A model generated the notes under the pieces. The model did no database searches, had not been told where the DNA came from, and worked only from the letters and a program-made list of their open reading frames with translations. From contig NZ_CP076444.2 in the NCBI RefSeq assembly GCF_020023735.2, positions 1,379,501 through 1,443,500 on the forward strand: a stretch of DNA of 64,000 nucleotides, read 5' to 3'. This DNA comes from Mycoavidus sp. HKI. Lineage in GTDB: Bacteria; Pseudomonadota; Gammaproteobacteria; Burkholderiales; Burkholderiaceae. The position numbers were made by a program, and so were the translations under genes. Shown here one piece after another: positions 21,675-29,492 of this stretch. Position 1 is the first letter of the stretch, and each line of letters opens with the position of its first letter.

Positions 21675-23471
21675 TCAAAACGCGGCGCTGACTTGACGCT
21701 GTTCAAGCATAGGGGACCCAACCTGCTTATGCCAAAGGCTCGCATAAATGCCATTTTTCGCCAACAAACTACCATGCGTGCCTTGCTCAGCAATCGCGCC
21801 ATCTTTTAACACTAGGATCAAATCCGCATGTTGAATGGCTGATAGCCGATGAGCGATGATAAGCCGGGTGGTTTGAAGATAACGTTCATGCAAATGCTTA
21901 AAAATCGTCGCTTCAGTTTGCCCATCAAGGGCGGCTGTTGGCTCGTCTAAAAGGAGTAAATGACTTTGCCTCAAAAGTGCGCGGGCCAGCGTGACACGCT
22001 GCCGTTCCCCGCCTGAGAGTTTGTTACCGCGCTCACCAATTTGAGTTTCGAGCCCAGCAGCTGCAGCCGCAATCACTGGCGTGAGCGCCGCTGTGCTGAT
22101 GGCCCGCGTAAGCTCTGCCTCTGATGCATGCGGACAAGCAAAATTGATGTTTTCGCGTAACGACCGATCGAGCAAATGCGCGTCCTGAGTGGCATAACTG
22201 ACCGACTGACGCAACTTTTGCTCAGAAAACGATTCGATCGGTCGACCATCAATCAAAATCGCTCCGCTATCCAATGAATACAAACGCAATAACAACTTCA
22301 TCAAGGTCGACTTACCAGCGCCAGTCGGGCCGACAATCGCACAAAATGCACCGGCTGGAACGGTAAAGCTCGCATCTCGCAAAACGTATTTACTCGGAGC
22401 ATGGCTAAAACTCGCCTGCTTAAATTGGATCGATGGCGCTCGCTCAAACAGCGCATCACTAGCAGACTTGAAATCCCAGCGGGTCTCCAATTTATCCAGC
22501 AGCTCTTCGAGATTGAACAAACCAAGCCGTGCTTCACGGATGGCATAACCAAAAGAACTCAATGGCAGGGTGAATTGCAAAAGGTAACCATTTAACAGCG
22601 CGAAGTCGCCCACGGTAAACCGCTGCGCAAAGATATCTCGGCACGCCATACTCGTCAGCGTAGCGAGCCCAATGCCAACAATCAGTAACTGCAGCACGCC
22701 GAAGATTTCCATTTTTCGAGCAAGCTGGACACTCGCTTGTTCTCGCGCCTTGTAAACTCGGTCAAGCTGTCTCAATTCGCCCGCTTCATTTGAAAAAGCT
22801 TTGACCGTATCGGCATGCGTGAGGGTATCAATCAGCACAGTTGAGGCACGGTCCGAAGCCAGATTTTTCTGACGCTGTAAGCCCGTATAATAGGAAATCG
22901 TTAGGGTCGTGGAATACAGATACGCCGATAAAAATCCGAGTAGGACAAAAGCATAAACCGCGCCAAACATAAAAAATACGACAATGCAAGCTAGGCTAAT
23001 TTCAATGCAAAGTGGCGCAATATGCCAAAAAATCCCAATCAGAGCACGCATCACACTGTCTTGTGCGCGGCTTACCTCGCTCGCCGAAGCACCGCTTTGG
23101 TGGTCACTCAGCGCAGCAGCGGGACGGTTAAGGACTTGGCTAACATAATTGACCGTGATCGACCGTTTGATGCGCTCATTGATTGCCGTCACCAGATACT
23201 GCTCACCACGCCGCAACGCTTGTGAGAAAAACCACGCACAGCCATACGCTATACACAGCGCATAAGCGGTGATTGATGAAGTCGATAAATTAGAAAAATC
23301 GTCAATCAACAATTTAAGCAGCACTGGCGTCACCACGGCCAGACCAATTGAAAATCCGGTACATCCGGTAGCTGCAATCACTTGCCAGCGCGCATACCGC
23401 TCAGCGGTCCATAAGCAGCTAAACAGAAAACGAATCGCCTTAAAGGCTTTAGGCATTTTGACTAATTTCAT
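21675..23471 (-). CDS. Lasso peptide ABC exporter (D protein)
   Basis: A 598-residue fused ABC transporter that would export the mature lasso peptide and give self-immunity. The N-terminal half has several membrane segments. The nucleotide-binding domain has Walker A GPTGAGKST, signature LSGGERQRVTLARAL, Walker B HLLLLDEPTAALDG and the H-loop in IIAHRLSAI. It starts three bases after the stop of the C gene, so the two are translationally linked. There is no peptidase domain, as expected, since leader removal is done by the B protein. Codon use looks like that of its neighbours. Confidence 0.88.
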   Translation of the reverse strand: MKLVKMPKAFKAIRFLFSCLWTAERYARWQVIAATGCTGFSIGLAVVTPVLLKLLIDDFSNLSTSSITAYALCIAYGCAWFFSQALRRGEQYLVTAINERIKRSITVNYVSQVLNRPAAALSDHQSGASASEVSRAQDSVMRALIGIFWHIAPLCIEISLACIVVFFMFGAVYAFVLLGFLSAYLYSTTLTISYYTGLQRQKNLASDRASTVLIDTLTHADTVKAFSNEAGELRQLDRVYKAREQASVQLARKMEIFGVLQLLIVGIGLATLTSMACRDIFAQRFTVGDFALLNGYLLQFTLPLSSFGYAIREARLGLFNLEELLDKLETRWDFKSASDALFERAPSIQFKQASFSHAPSKYVLRDASFTVPAGAFCAIVGPTGAGKSTLMKLLLRLYSLDSGAILIDGRPIESFSEQKLRQSVSYATQDAHLLDRSLRENINFACPHASEAELTRAISTAALTPVIAAAAAGLETQIGERGNKLSGGERQRVTLARALLRQSHLLLLDEPTAALDGQTEATIFKHLHERYLQTTRLIIAHRLSAIQHADLILVLKDGAIAEQGTHGSLLAKNGIYASLWHKQVGSPMLEQRQVSAAF

Positions 23472-23474
23472 TGG

Positions 23475-25223
23475 CTATTGCCATCCTTGAATAAAGAGTT
23501 CTGCGGCATAAAGATGAAGAATATCCATAAAATATTCGCTACGACCTTTGCAACTTTCCTGGATTGCGTGACGGGTTTTAATTGGGTCGATATACCCTTG
23601 CTTAACAAGAAAACCCTCAAGACAGTGCGCCATCACATGATCCTTATGTTGGCGTATGCCGAGCAAATCGATACCGGAGGTTTCACCTTTGTTACGCCGC
23701 CAGAGATGTGGATAGCCGGTTGCCTCGGAGACGGCTTGCCGCACGATAATCCGATTATGGGGACCATCAAAATGACGGTAGCTGGGTATCGACAGCGCAT
23801 ATTCGACCATTGGCTGGCAAAGAAATGGATAATGCGTACCCTTTTTGAATGGATACGCTGGCGTCCTGACATCATCAAGCGCCAAATAGGCGAGGAATAA
23901 TTGGTATAACTTGCCAGGCAAGCGAGTCTTGGTTTTTTGCATAAACGGATGCAAATGAGAGCGGCCATCAAGGGGGGGTAATTGGGCCGCGTCAGAGATT
24001 AAGCCAAATGTGCCGCTCACGCCCTCGGAGGGGTCCGCAGCGAGTGCAGACTTGATAGCCTGCCACCCAATGTGCGCGAGCGATGTTCTACGGATCAACG
24101 CCAAATCCATCGCAATCCGAAACAACTGCCGCCAGCGCAACGTGAGCATGGCATCGGCCAGCACGCCAAAAGGCGGCGGTGCTAGAAAGAGCGAATCCCC
24201 GCCATGTCCGCTAATCAAAACACTATTTTCACGCTCTTCGAGCCGGCTCGCAAAATGCTGATTAAAGGCCAGCAAGCAATATCGGATATGCGGCTTGGCA
24301 ACACGCGGCAGATCTTTGACCGGCGCAAACGATAAAACGTCAGTGTCGATTTCACCGAGCTGAGCACCGGCGCTTTGGGCGACGCGGCGGGCATGCTCAA
24401 GTTCGTTAGACGAGCCCACCGCCGAATTGTAATAATGAGCGCAAGCAATCCGCTGCTGAGCAGGCGCTACCGCGCGCAATGCCAATAAAACAGAGCTCGA
24501 CTCTAAGCCGCCTGAAAGTTCTAATACCGGCCGCTCATCGTTTGGCATCTGCAAGCTCAGGTAGTTTTTCAAAATCTCATACGGATTTTGAGAGGCTAAG
24601 CCATCTGTCGCGCTCATCAGCGGATTCCAAACCGGCAACATTTCCGGCTTATGTCCATGCGTATAGAAAATAGCGCATCCTGGTGGCAGCTCCGAGACAC
24701 CCTCAAATGGCAACTCGCCACTTTGCACTGAACCGGTTCGCAGCCAAGTGGTAAAAAACGAGGTATTCCATCCCGGGCGCTCGCCCCTCTCCTTGAGCGT
24801 CTGATGCAAGCAGGTCATGCTGTCTGAAAACAACAACCCGTGGCGCTCAGACCATGACCAATAGATTGCCCACTGGTTACTCGGATCGCAACAGCAAATG
24901 AATTTCTTGGCTACCTTATCAAAGCAGACAAATAAATACCGCCCCCAAAATTTAGCGGTTAATAAAGACGGGCCTTTTAAGGCAATCTCACGCAAGTCAT
25001 TTTCATTAATTTCAGTATTGTCTTGCTTTGAAAAAGCTTGCCCATAAAAGCCATAGAAATACGCTTCGCTCTCACGATACAGAGTGCATGTAGTATGGCG
25101 CTCGTCTGCTTCCTGCCATAACGCACCGGCTATTTGGCCGGTTTTATCTTGAGTTAAAACCCAGTCCCGGTTTGGCGTTAAAAATTCCTGTGTTTGGGGA
25201 TAAATGATGCCGAGAACGGTCAT
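23475..25223 (-). CDS. Lasso cyclase, asparagine-synthetase-like (C protein)
   Basis: About 582 residues. Lasso C proteins adenylate the ring Asp or Glu side chain so the core N terminus can attack it, forming the macrolactam. An N-terminal glutaminase-like domain is followed by a synthetase domain with the ATP loop LELSGGLESSSVLLAL; the usual SGGxDS aspartate is Glu here. A second motif SGHGGDSLFLA is typical of asparagine synthetases. The ATG at 25223 (MTVLGIIYPQTQEF) is chosen; a TTG at 25256 would add 11 residues. It overlaps the B gene by 80 bases in another frame. Confidence 0.88.
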   Translation of the reverse strand: MTVLGIIYPQTQEFLTPNRDWVLTQDKTGQIAGALWQEADERHTTCTLYRESEAYFYGFYGQAFSKQDNTEINENDLREIALKGPSLLTAKFWGRYLFVCFDKVAKKFICCCDPSNQWAIYWSWSERHGLLFSDSMTCLHQTLKERGERPGWNTSFFTTWLRTGSVQSGELPFEGVSELPPGCAIFYTHGHKPEMLPVWNPLMSATDGLASQNPYEILKNYLSLQMPNDERPVLELSGGLESSSVLLALRAVAPAQQRIACAHYYNSAVGSSNELEHARRVAQSAGAQLGEIDTDVLSFAPVKDLPRVAKPHIRYCLLAFNQHFASRLEERENSVLISGHGGDSLFLAPPPFGVLADAMLTLRWRQLFRIAMDLALIRRTSLAHIGWQAIKSALAADPSEGVSGTFGLISDAAQLPPLDGRSHLHPFMQKTKTRLPGKLYQLFLAYLALDDVRTPAYPFKKGTHYPFLCQPMVEYALSIPSYRHFDGPHNRIIVRQAVSEATGYPHLWRRNKGETSGIDLLGIRQHKDHVMAHCLEGFLVKQGYIDPIKTRHAIQESCKGRSEYFMDILHLYAAELFIQGWQ

Positions 25224-25956
25224 AGGGTAATTCCAAGAGCGGTGTTGGAAATTCAAGAATGACGGACAGCTCCTTTCTTCTCAGAGCACTGTCGCCAATG
25301 ATCGCATGGTCAGTTTCCGACCACGCATGCGCATAAAATGGGAAAGATTGGACGCCAATTAGCAGCTTTGATGCCAGGCCGGCACGCGCACACACGAGCG
25401 TTAGCGCTGCAGACCACTCCAGGCATTTAGTGGGTTTTGGATAGAATAAACACGCCCAATTGAGTGCATTCACAAAAGGCGTGTATTCTTCTGTTTGCCC
25501 AAAACGCAAATCATTTTGCCCAATAGCTTGAGAACACAGTTGCAAGACGCCAGTGAGCCCCTGCTTTGTAGCGTGCTTGTGTACCGCTCTTAGGTCAAGC
25601 ATCGCTCTTATAATCCAGCGCCAAGCAGGCCTATGCTCAAAAGCATTATCCGCCAGCTTCCACCCATTAGCAGACATCCCTCCTGTTTGCGGGGAAGGAC
25701 TGACCGAATTTAATTTGGGATCGACTGCCGGAAAGGTTTGCTCTGTGACTAAATGGGCCTCAATTAATTTTTGCAAAATACTGGTATTGGAGGCAACATT
25801 CACTTCAAAAGAAGCCGAATCAAGGCCAAGATAAGGAGCGACTGCGGCTGACTGCCCATGAGATAAAACGACGTACCGATCACGGATCACGTCGAGCACA
25901 ATAATTTGCCCTGAAAAACAAGCCCCAAAAATATTGGGCATCAAATGATGAGGCAT
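25144..25956 (-). CDS. Lasso leader peptidase with RRE domain (fused B protein)
   Basis: A 270-residue protein that binds the leader and cuts it from the core. The first 85 or so residues resemble the PqqD-like RiPP recognition element (GQIIVLDVIRDRYVVLS). The C-terminal half is a transglutaminase-like cysteine protease with candidate catalytic Cys in TKCLEWSAALTL, His in FYAHAWSETD and Asp in AIIGDSA. Fusion of both parts is the usual proteobacterial form. The start at 25956 has only a weak ribosome-binding site; a hairpin lies between it and the first precursor gene. Confidence 0.87.
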   Translation of the reverse strand: MPHHLMPNIFGACFSGQIIVLDVIRDRYVVLSHGQSAAVAPYLGLDSASFEVNVASNTSILQKLIEAHLVTEQTFPAVDPKLNSVSPSPQTGGMSANGWKLADNAFEHRPAWRWIIRAMLDLRAVHKHATKQGLTGVLQLCSQAIGQNDLRFGQTEEYTPFVNALNWACLFYPKPTKCLEWSAALTLVCARAGLASKLLIGVQSFPFYAHAWSETDHAIIGDSALRRKELSVILEFPTPLLELPYDRSRHHLSPNTGIFNAKPGLGFNSR

Positions 25957-25988
25957 CTATCTTTTTTATGTAATTGTTTTCCAAAAAC

Positions 25989-26032
25989 GCCAGACAAAGC
26001 ACCTAAGAGTAGATTAAGTGCTTGTGTCTGGC
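25989..26032 (-). terminator. Attenuator-like hairpin between lasso precursor and B gene
   Basis: GCCAGACAAAGCAC at 25989-26002 pairs with GTGCTTGTGTCTGGC at 26018-26032 with one bulged base. On the minus strand the stem is followed by GTTTTTGG. It starts about 25 bases after the precursor stop codon. A partial terminator here would keep precursor transcripts more abundant than those of the enzyme genes, as reported for other proteobacterial lasso operons. Confidence 0.65.
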
Positions 26033-26051
26033 ACCTCCCTTATGAGCCGAT

Positions 26052-26107
26052 GATCCTTATAGGAACCGACCAACGCCAGCTTCTCTATATTGTCCTGAGC
26101 CACCCAT
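26052..26107 (-). repeat. 56-base exact repeat, copy 1 (lasso core)
   Basis: Identical over 56 bases to 26287-26342. It covers the codons for the last leader Met, the whole 15-residue core, the stop codon and five bases beyond. Confidence 0.95.
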
Positions 26108-26191
26108 GGTTGCTTCAGAAGCGCTAAATTGCGTTAACGCTTCATCATCTAATTGGATAGCTTGCGAATTGAGTTCTTGATTCTTAATCAT
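26057..26191 (-). CDS. Lasso peptide precursor 1 (burhizin-like)
   Basis: A 44-residue precursor. The leader has 29 residues and ends in SASEATM; the core is GGSGQYREAGVGRFL. The conserved Thr at leader position -2 places the cut after Met, giving Gly1. Glu8 is the only acidic residue in the core, so a Gly1-Glu8 macrolactam with an eight-residue ring and a seven-residue tail is predicted. The ring resembles burhizin (GGAGQYKE, from memory). A GGGGAG ribosome-binding site stands before the ATG at 26191. The core is identical to that of precursor 2, while the leader differs. It is too short for routine gene calling. Confidence 0.9.
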   Translation of the reverse strand: MIKNQELNSQAIQLDDEALTQFSASEATMGGSGQYREAGVGRFL

Positions 26192-26218
26192 GGTTTTCTC
26201 CCCATTTTTTCGTTGAAA

Positions 26219-26268
26219 GAATGCCAGGCAAGTCATTTATTTGCTTCTAGAATACTGGCCTGGCATTC
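26219..26268 (-). terminator. Hairpin between the two lasso precursor genes
   Basis: GAATGCCAGGC at 26219-26229 and GCCTGGCATTC at 26258-26268 form a perfect 11-base-pair stem; AGT/ACT adds three pairs after a mismatch. It begins about 23 bases after the stop of precursor 2, the same relative place as the hairpin after precursor 1. Only a short T-run follows on the minus strand, so it may slow or stabilise rather than terminate. Confidence 0.6.
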
Positions 26269-26286
26269 GTTAGGCGACGATCAGTC

Positions 26287-26342
26287 GATCCTTATAGGAA
26301 CCGACCAACGCCAGCTTCTCTATATTGTCCTGAGCCACCCAT
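26287..26342 (-). repeat. 56-base exact repeat, copy 2 (lasso core)
   Basis: Identical to 26052-26107. The sequences diverge immediately on both sides: leaders upstream and 3-prime untranslated parts downstream differ. Confidence 0.95.
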
Positions 26343-26426
26343 TGTCGATTCGGAAGCACAAAACTCGGTGAGAGCTTCGTCTTTCAATTGGGTATCTTGT
26401 GTGGTGGTTTTTTTGCTATCGGTCAT
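26292..26426 (-). CDS. Lasso peptide precursor 2 (same core as precursor 1)
   Basis: A 44-residue precursor, first gene of the operon. The leader is MTDSKKTTTQDTQLKDEALT followed by EFCASESTM, and the core is GGSGQYREAGVGRFL. The leaders of the two precursors share the pattern DEALTxFxASExTM but differ at most other positions. Thr at -2 and Gly1 are present, and the Gly1-Glu8 ring is predicted. A GAGGAAG ribosome-binding site precedes the ATG at 26426, and a promoter lies about 130 bases upstream. Confidence 0.9.
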   Translation of the reverse strand: MTDSKKTTTQDTQLKDEALTEFCASESTMGGSGQYREAGVGRFL

Positions 26427-26551
26427 GATTACTTCCTCATTCTAATAATGAAAAATAAACCGCCCCATACTGCAGACGGATGACATCTGCTGCACACGGA
26501 TGGAATCATCACAAACGAGGATTACCTCTAAATTCCATCACGTGTTTTCGT

Positions 26552-26580
26552 ACTATAGAAGGTTAAAAAAAATTATGCAA
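26552..26580 (-). promoter_or_regulatory. Predicted sigma-70 promoter of the lasso operon
   Basis: On the minus strand TTGCAT (26580-26575) and TATAGT (26557-26552) are separated by exactly 17 bases. The spacer is A/T-rich. It lies in the intergenic region upstream of precursor 2 and points into the operon. The 5-prime untranslated region would be about 120 bases. Confidence 0.65.
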
Positions 26581-26622
26581 TAAATTTTTTGAGTTTTTTT
26601 AACCAAAATAGACTACCTACAC

Positions 26623-27156
26623 CTACCGTCGAATCACGCCACAAGCAAGCCGTGATTTTCCTACAGAAGTATCCTCATCATGCAGCACAACAACCGAGCG
26701 GCCGATCACTGAACGAATACCGTCCAATGTCAATTCAGTGACCACCACAAAACCCGTTGCGACACCATTTGTGTCCGCTTTAATATTGGGCATATTGCCT
26801 GCTGGGCGCGCGTTACCCGGTGTGCCACTCCAACTCAAGCGACTCGGGTCGAACACTTGACCAGTATTGCGTGCAGTGAATGCATCGCAGTGGCCCCGTT
26901 CATAAATTTGAAATCTGTAATCACTGTTTGGCGGTAAGTCCACGATATTGTAGGTGACCTGCATACCATCTGCACGCTCAACAAAATTAACCGTACCGCG
27001 TGCAGTACCCCCCACCACCGGCAGAAGTATCGCGTGCGCGCTCTTTTCACGCGGCCCGAATAAAGTCGAACATCCGGCATTCAGCACACTGAAAACACCC
27101 ACTATCATCAGCATGATAAAAACCGGAGAAAGCACCTTGCCTGATTGGTTTTTCAT
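26623..27156 (-). CDS. SodC-like Cu/Zn superoxide dismutase family protein, metal ligands lost
   Basis: A 177-residue exported protein. The N terminus is a signal segment ending VLNAGC, a possible but atypical lipobox. The body follows the Cu/Zn SOD fold: VNFVERADGMQVTYNI, the disulphide cysteine in ERGHCDAF and the ending SRLACGVIRR. The copper-ligand motif that normally reads GxHxH is YRFQIYE here, and the bridging and zinc histidines are also absent from the GTPGNARPAGNMPN region; only VVLHDEDT keeps one His. It is therefore unlikely to dismutate superoxide in the usual way. It lies between the lasso promoter and apbC. Confidence 0.75.
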   Translation of the reverse strand: MKNQSGKVLSPVFIMLMIVGVFSVLNAGCSTLFGPREKSAHAILLPVVGGTARGTVNFVERADGMQVTYNIVDLPPNSDYRFQIYERGHCDAFTARNTGQVFDPSRLSWSGTPGNARPAGNMPNIKADTNGVATGFVVVTELTLDGIRSVIGRSVVVLHDEDTSVGKSRLACGVIRR

Positions 27157-27287
27157 GCAATCCTCTAATACTCGTACTGCGATAAAATGCGGTCTTTATG
27201 AAAAAAATTAGCCCCCCATCACGCTAACTCAAACATCATAATACTGCTTTCGAGGCAGAATATGGGAAAATTGTACTCGCTAAGACG

Positions 27288-28376
27288 CTAGGTATTTTGC
27301 ACCACAATATCTGGAAACTTTGAGCGCATATCGCGCGCCTTACGCGCAATAGCAATGGCAACTTTGCGAGCAATTTCACGATAAATGCCTGCATTGTGAC
27401 CTTGCGGCTGCGCCACCACAGTTGGACACCCCGCATCGGTGCGCTCACGAATACTGATATCAAGCGGCAAACTACCCACCAGTTCAACGCCGTATTGAGC
27501 GCACATTTGCGCTGCACCGCCCGCGCCAAAAATAGGCTCTGCATGCCCACATTGAGTACAAATATGCGTACTCATATTCTCCACAATGCCAAGAATTGGA
27601 ATCCCCACTTTCTCGAACATTTTTAGCCCTCTTTTAGCGTCAAGTAAGGCAATATCTTGCGGCGTAGTCACAATCACCGCGCCAGTCACTGGCACCCGCT
27701 GCGCTAGCGTCAACTGGATATCCCCAGTACCCGGCGGCATGTCGATAACTAAATAGTCTAGTTCACGCCAGTTGGTTTGCTTTAGCAACTGATCAAATGC
27801 AGACGTGACCATTGGCCCCCGCCAAACCATTGGCGTATCCGTGCCAACCAAAAAACCAATCGAATTCACTTGAATGCCATAGCGCTCAAGCGGCTCCATC
27901 GATTTGCCGTCTTTTGATTCAGGCTTGCCCTCAAGGCCAAGCATCATCGGCTGGGATGGGCCATAGATATCGGCATCCAGCAGGCCAACGCTCGCTCCTT
28001 CGGCCGCCAGCGCCAGCGCTAGGTTAACGGCTGTGGTGCTTTTACCCACCCCACCTTTGCCAGATGCGACGGCAATGATATTTTTCACATTGGGGAGTAA
28101 TTTAATACCGTGCTGAACCGCGTGTGCGGTAATTTGCTGCGAAATAGTGATGTCAACACTCTCCACCCCAGGCAAGGCAGAAAGCGCATGGGTAATGCGA
28201 GTATGCAGCGCCTCAAACTGACTTTGCGCCGGATAGTTGAGCACCACATCAACCGTCACGCAGCCTTTTTCGATCGCACTATGGTGAATGCTTTTTGTTG
28301 AGATCAGGTCCTCGCCCATATGCGGATCGATAATCTGAGCGAGTGCAGCTTGAATCTGAGCGTTATCAATACTCAT
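27288..28376 (-). CDS. apbC: Mrp/ApbC family iron-sulfur carrier ATPase
   Basis: A 362-residue P-loop ATPase that carries Fe-S clusters to target proteins. An N-terminal MIP18-like domain (about 100 residues) is followed by the deviant Walker A IIAVASGKGGVGKSTTAVNL and DYLVIDMPPGTGDIQLTL. The CxxC pair is in STHICTQCGHAEPIFG. In E. coli the homologue mrp is divergent from and adjacent to metG; here metG lies 13.7 kb away. Confidence 0.94.
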   Translation of the reverse strand: MSIDNAQIQAALAQIIDPHMGEDLISTKSIHHSAIEKGCVTVDVVLNYPAQSQFEALHTRITHALSALPGVESVDITISQQITAHAVQHGIKLLPNVKNIIAVASGKGGVGKSTTAVNLALALAAEGASVGLLDADIYGPSQPMMLGLEGKPESKDGKSMEPLERYGIQVNSIGFLVGTDTPMVWRGPMVTSAFDQLLKQTNWRELDYLVIDMPPGTGDIQLTLAQRVPVTGAVIVTTPQDIALLDAKRGLKMFEKVGIPILGIVENMSTHICTQCGHAEPIFGAGGAAQMCAQYGVELVGSLPLDISIRERTDAGCPTVVAQPQGHNAGIYREIARKVAIAIARKARDMRSKFPDIVVQNT

Positions 28377-28751
28377 AAAATTTCTATCTCATTCATTGTA
28401 ACGGTAGCGGGCCTATTGGGCCGCAGGGTAAAACTACGCAGCACAAACCTGCCATAGCCCTATCCCTTAAGCTTAATAACAGCGGCTCGAAATCATTCAT
28501 CATAACGCGAGATCAAGGCAAATTGGATAATTCAAACTGATACAAAGCATTCAGGTGATGCGCAATTCAGACAATGACCGAAGAAATATCAAAATATATT
28601 GCACAAAACGCTCGCTCTAGAGCAACCTTAATCTATTCACACTCAGACAGTAACTCAAACTGATGCTTGTGTGAAGGTCATCCTTACAGTTAGGGTTGCG
28701 CCAGTGGCGGCAACAAACTTTAGCGCCATAACTTAATCTCCGGAGTGTATT
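28377..28751. other. Divergent apbC-ompA intergenic region
   Basis: A 375-base gap between divergent genes. A clear ribosome-binding site (CCGGAG) precedes the lipoprotein ATG at 28752. TTGCGC and TTTAGC, 17 bases apart just upstream, may be its promoter, but the match is poor. I see no RNA gene or further ORF of note in it. Confidence 0.4.
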
Positions 28752-29492
28752 ATGAACATTAACTCAAAAAAAATCGTCCAACCTTTGGCTTCTTGCCTAC
28801 TCGTTAGCGCACTTTTGGCAGGTTGTGCAGCGCCTGCTGGGCAACAAAACAATGCCGCGCTAGGCACTGGCATCGGTGCTGCAACGGGCGCTGGCTTGGG
28901 CGCGCTAATTGGCAACTCGGAAGGCGCAATGATCGGCGGTGCAATCGGCGCCGTAGCGGGCGGTATGACGGCTTACAACTGGTCAGCTATTAAGCAACGC
29001 TTAGCAGGCGCCACACAAGGCACTGGCACGCAAATCACTGAACAACAAGACGGTTCGCTCAAAGTCAATATTCCGAGTTCAGTCTCTTTTGCAACGAATA
29101 GCTATCAAATCCGGCCAACATTTACGCCGGCTCTTGATGAGGTGGCGCGCACCTTAGTGCAAAATCCAGAGTTGGTCGCCCGGATCATTGGTCACACCGA
29201 TAATACCGGCGCGGTCCCTTACAATATGACGCTCTCACAAAGCCGCTCACTAGCGGTGGTTAACTTTCTCGTCAGCCGCGGCGTTGCCTCTGGCCGGCTC
29301 TCCTCTGAAGGGCGCGGGCAAGCTCAACCCATTGCGGACAACCTCACACCGACTGGCCGCGCGCAAAACCGGCGGGTCGAAATTTTCTTGTACCCGCTGC
29401 AAGCAAAACCTATCCAGTCGGTCCTGAATAAATCGTTTTGCGTACTATGTGATCTAAAAACTCAAACCAACAGTAAAGGTATGACGGAATAA
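28752..29492 (+). CDS. OmpA-family lipoprotein with IS-altered C terminus
   Basis: An outer-membrane lipoprotein of the YfiB/Pal-like OmpA group that binds peptidoglycan. The signal peptide ends in LLAGC at residues 21 to 25. A glycine-zipper segment (GTGIGAATGAGLGALIGN and MIGGAIGAVAGG) follows, then the OmpA domain with IIGHTDNTGAVPYNMTLSQ and NRRVEIFLYP. The native protein would have had 222 residues, ending KPIQ. An insertion sequence sits in the last codon, so the frame now runs 24 residues into the element. The OmpA domain itself is complete, so the protein is probably still functional. Confidence 0.88.
   Translation: MNINSKKIVQPLASCLLVSALLAGCAAPAGQQNNAALGTGIGAATGAGLGALIGNSEGAMIGGAIGAVAGGMTAYNWSAIKQRLAGATQGTGTQITEQQDGSLKVNIPSSVSFATNSYQIRPTFTPALDEVARTLVQNPELVARIIGHTDNTGAVPYNMTLSQSRSLAVVNFLVSRGVASGRLSSEGRGQAQPIADNLTPTGRAQNRRVEIFLYPLQAKPIQSVLNKSFCVLCDLKTQTNSKGMTE
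29416..29431 (+). repeat. Left terminal inverted repeat of the IS
   Basis: AGTCGGTCCTGAATAA, the exact reverse complement of the right end. It also encodes part of the lipoprotein extension. Confidence 0.92.

Noticed and set aside
25945..26371. Two plus-strand ORFs sharing an identical GTDQRQLLYIVLSHP stretch
   Set aside because: They are antisense shadows of the duplicated 56-base lasso core; neither has a ribosome-binding site or family resemblance.
29454..29492. Stop of the lipoprotein gene at 29490-29492 taken as native
   Set aside because: Reconstruction of the pre-insertion site gives a TGA directly after the insertion point, so the present end is IS-derived.
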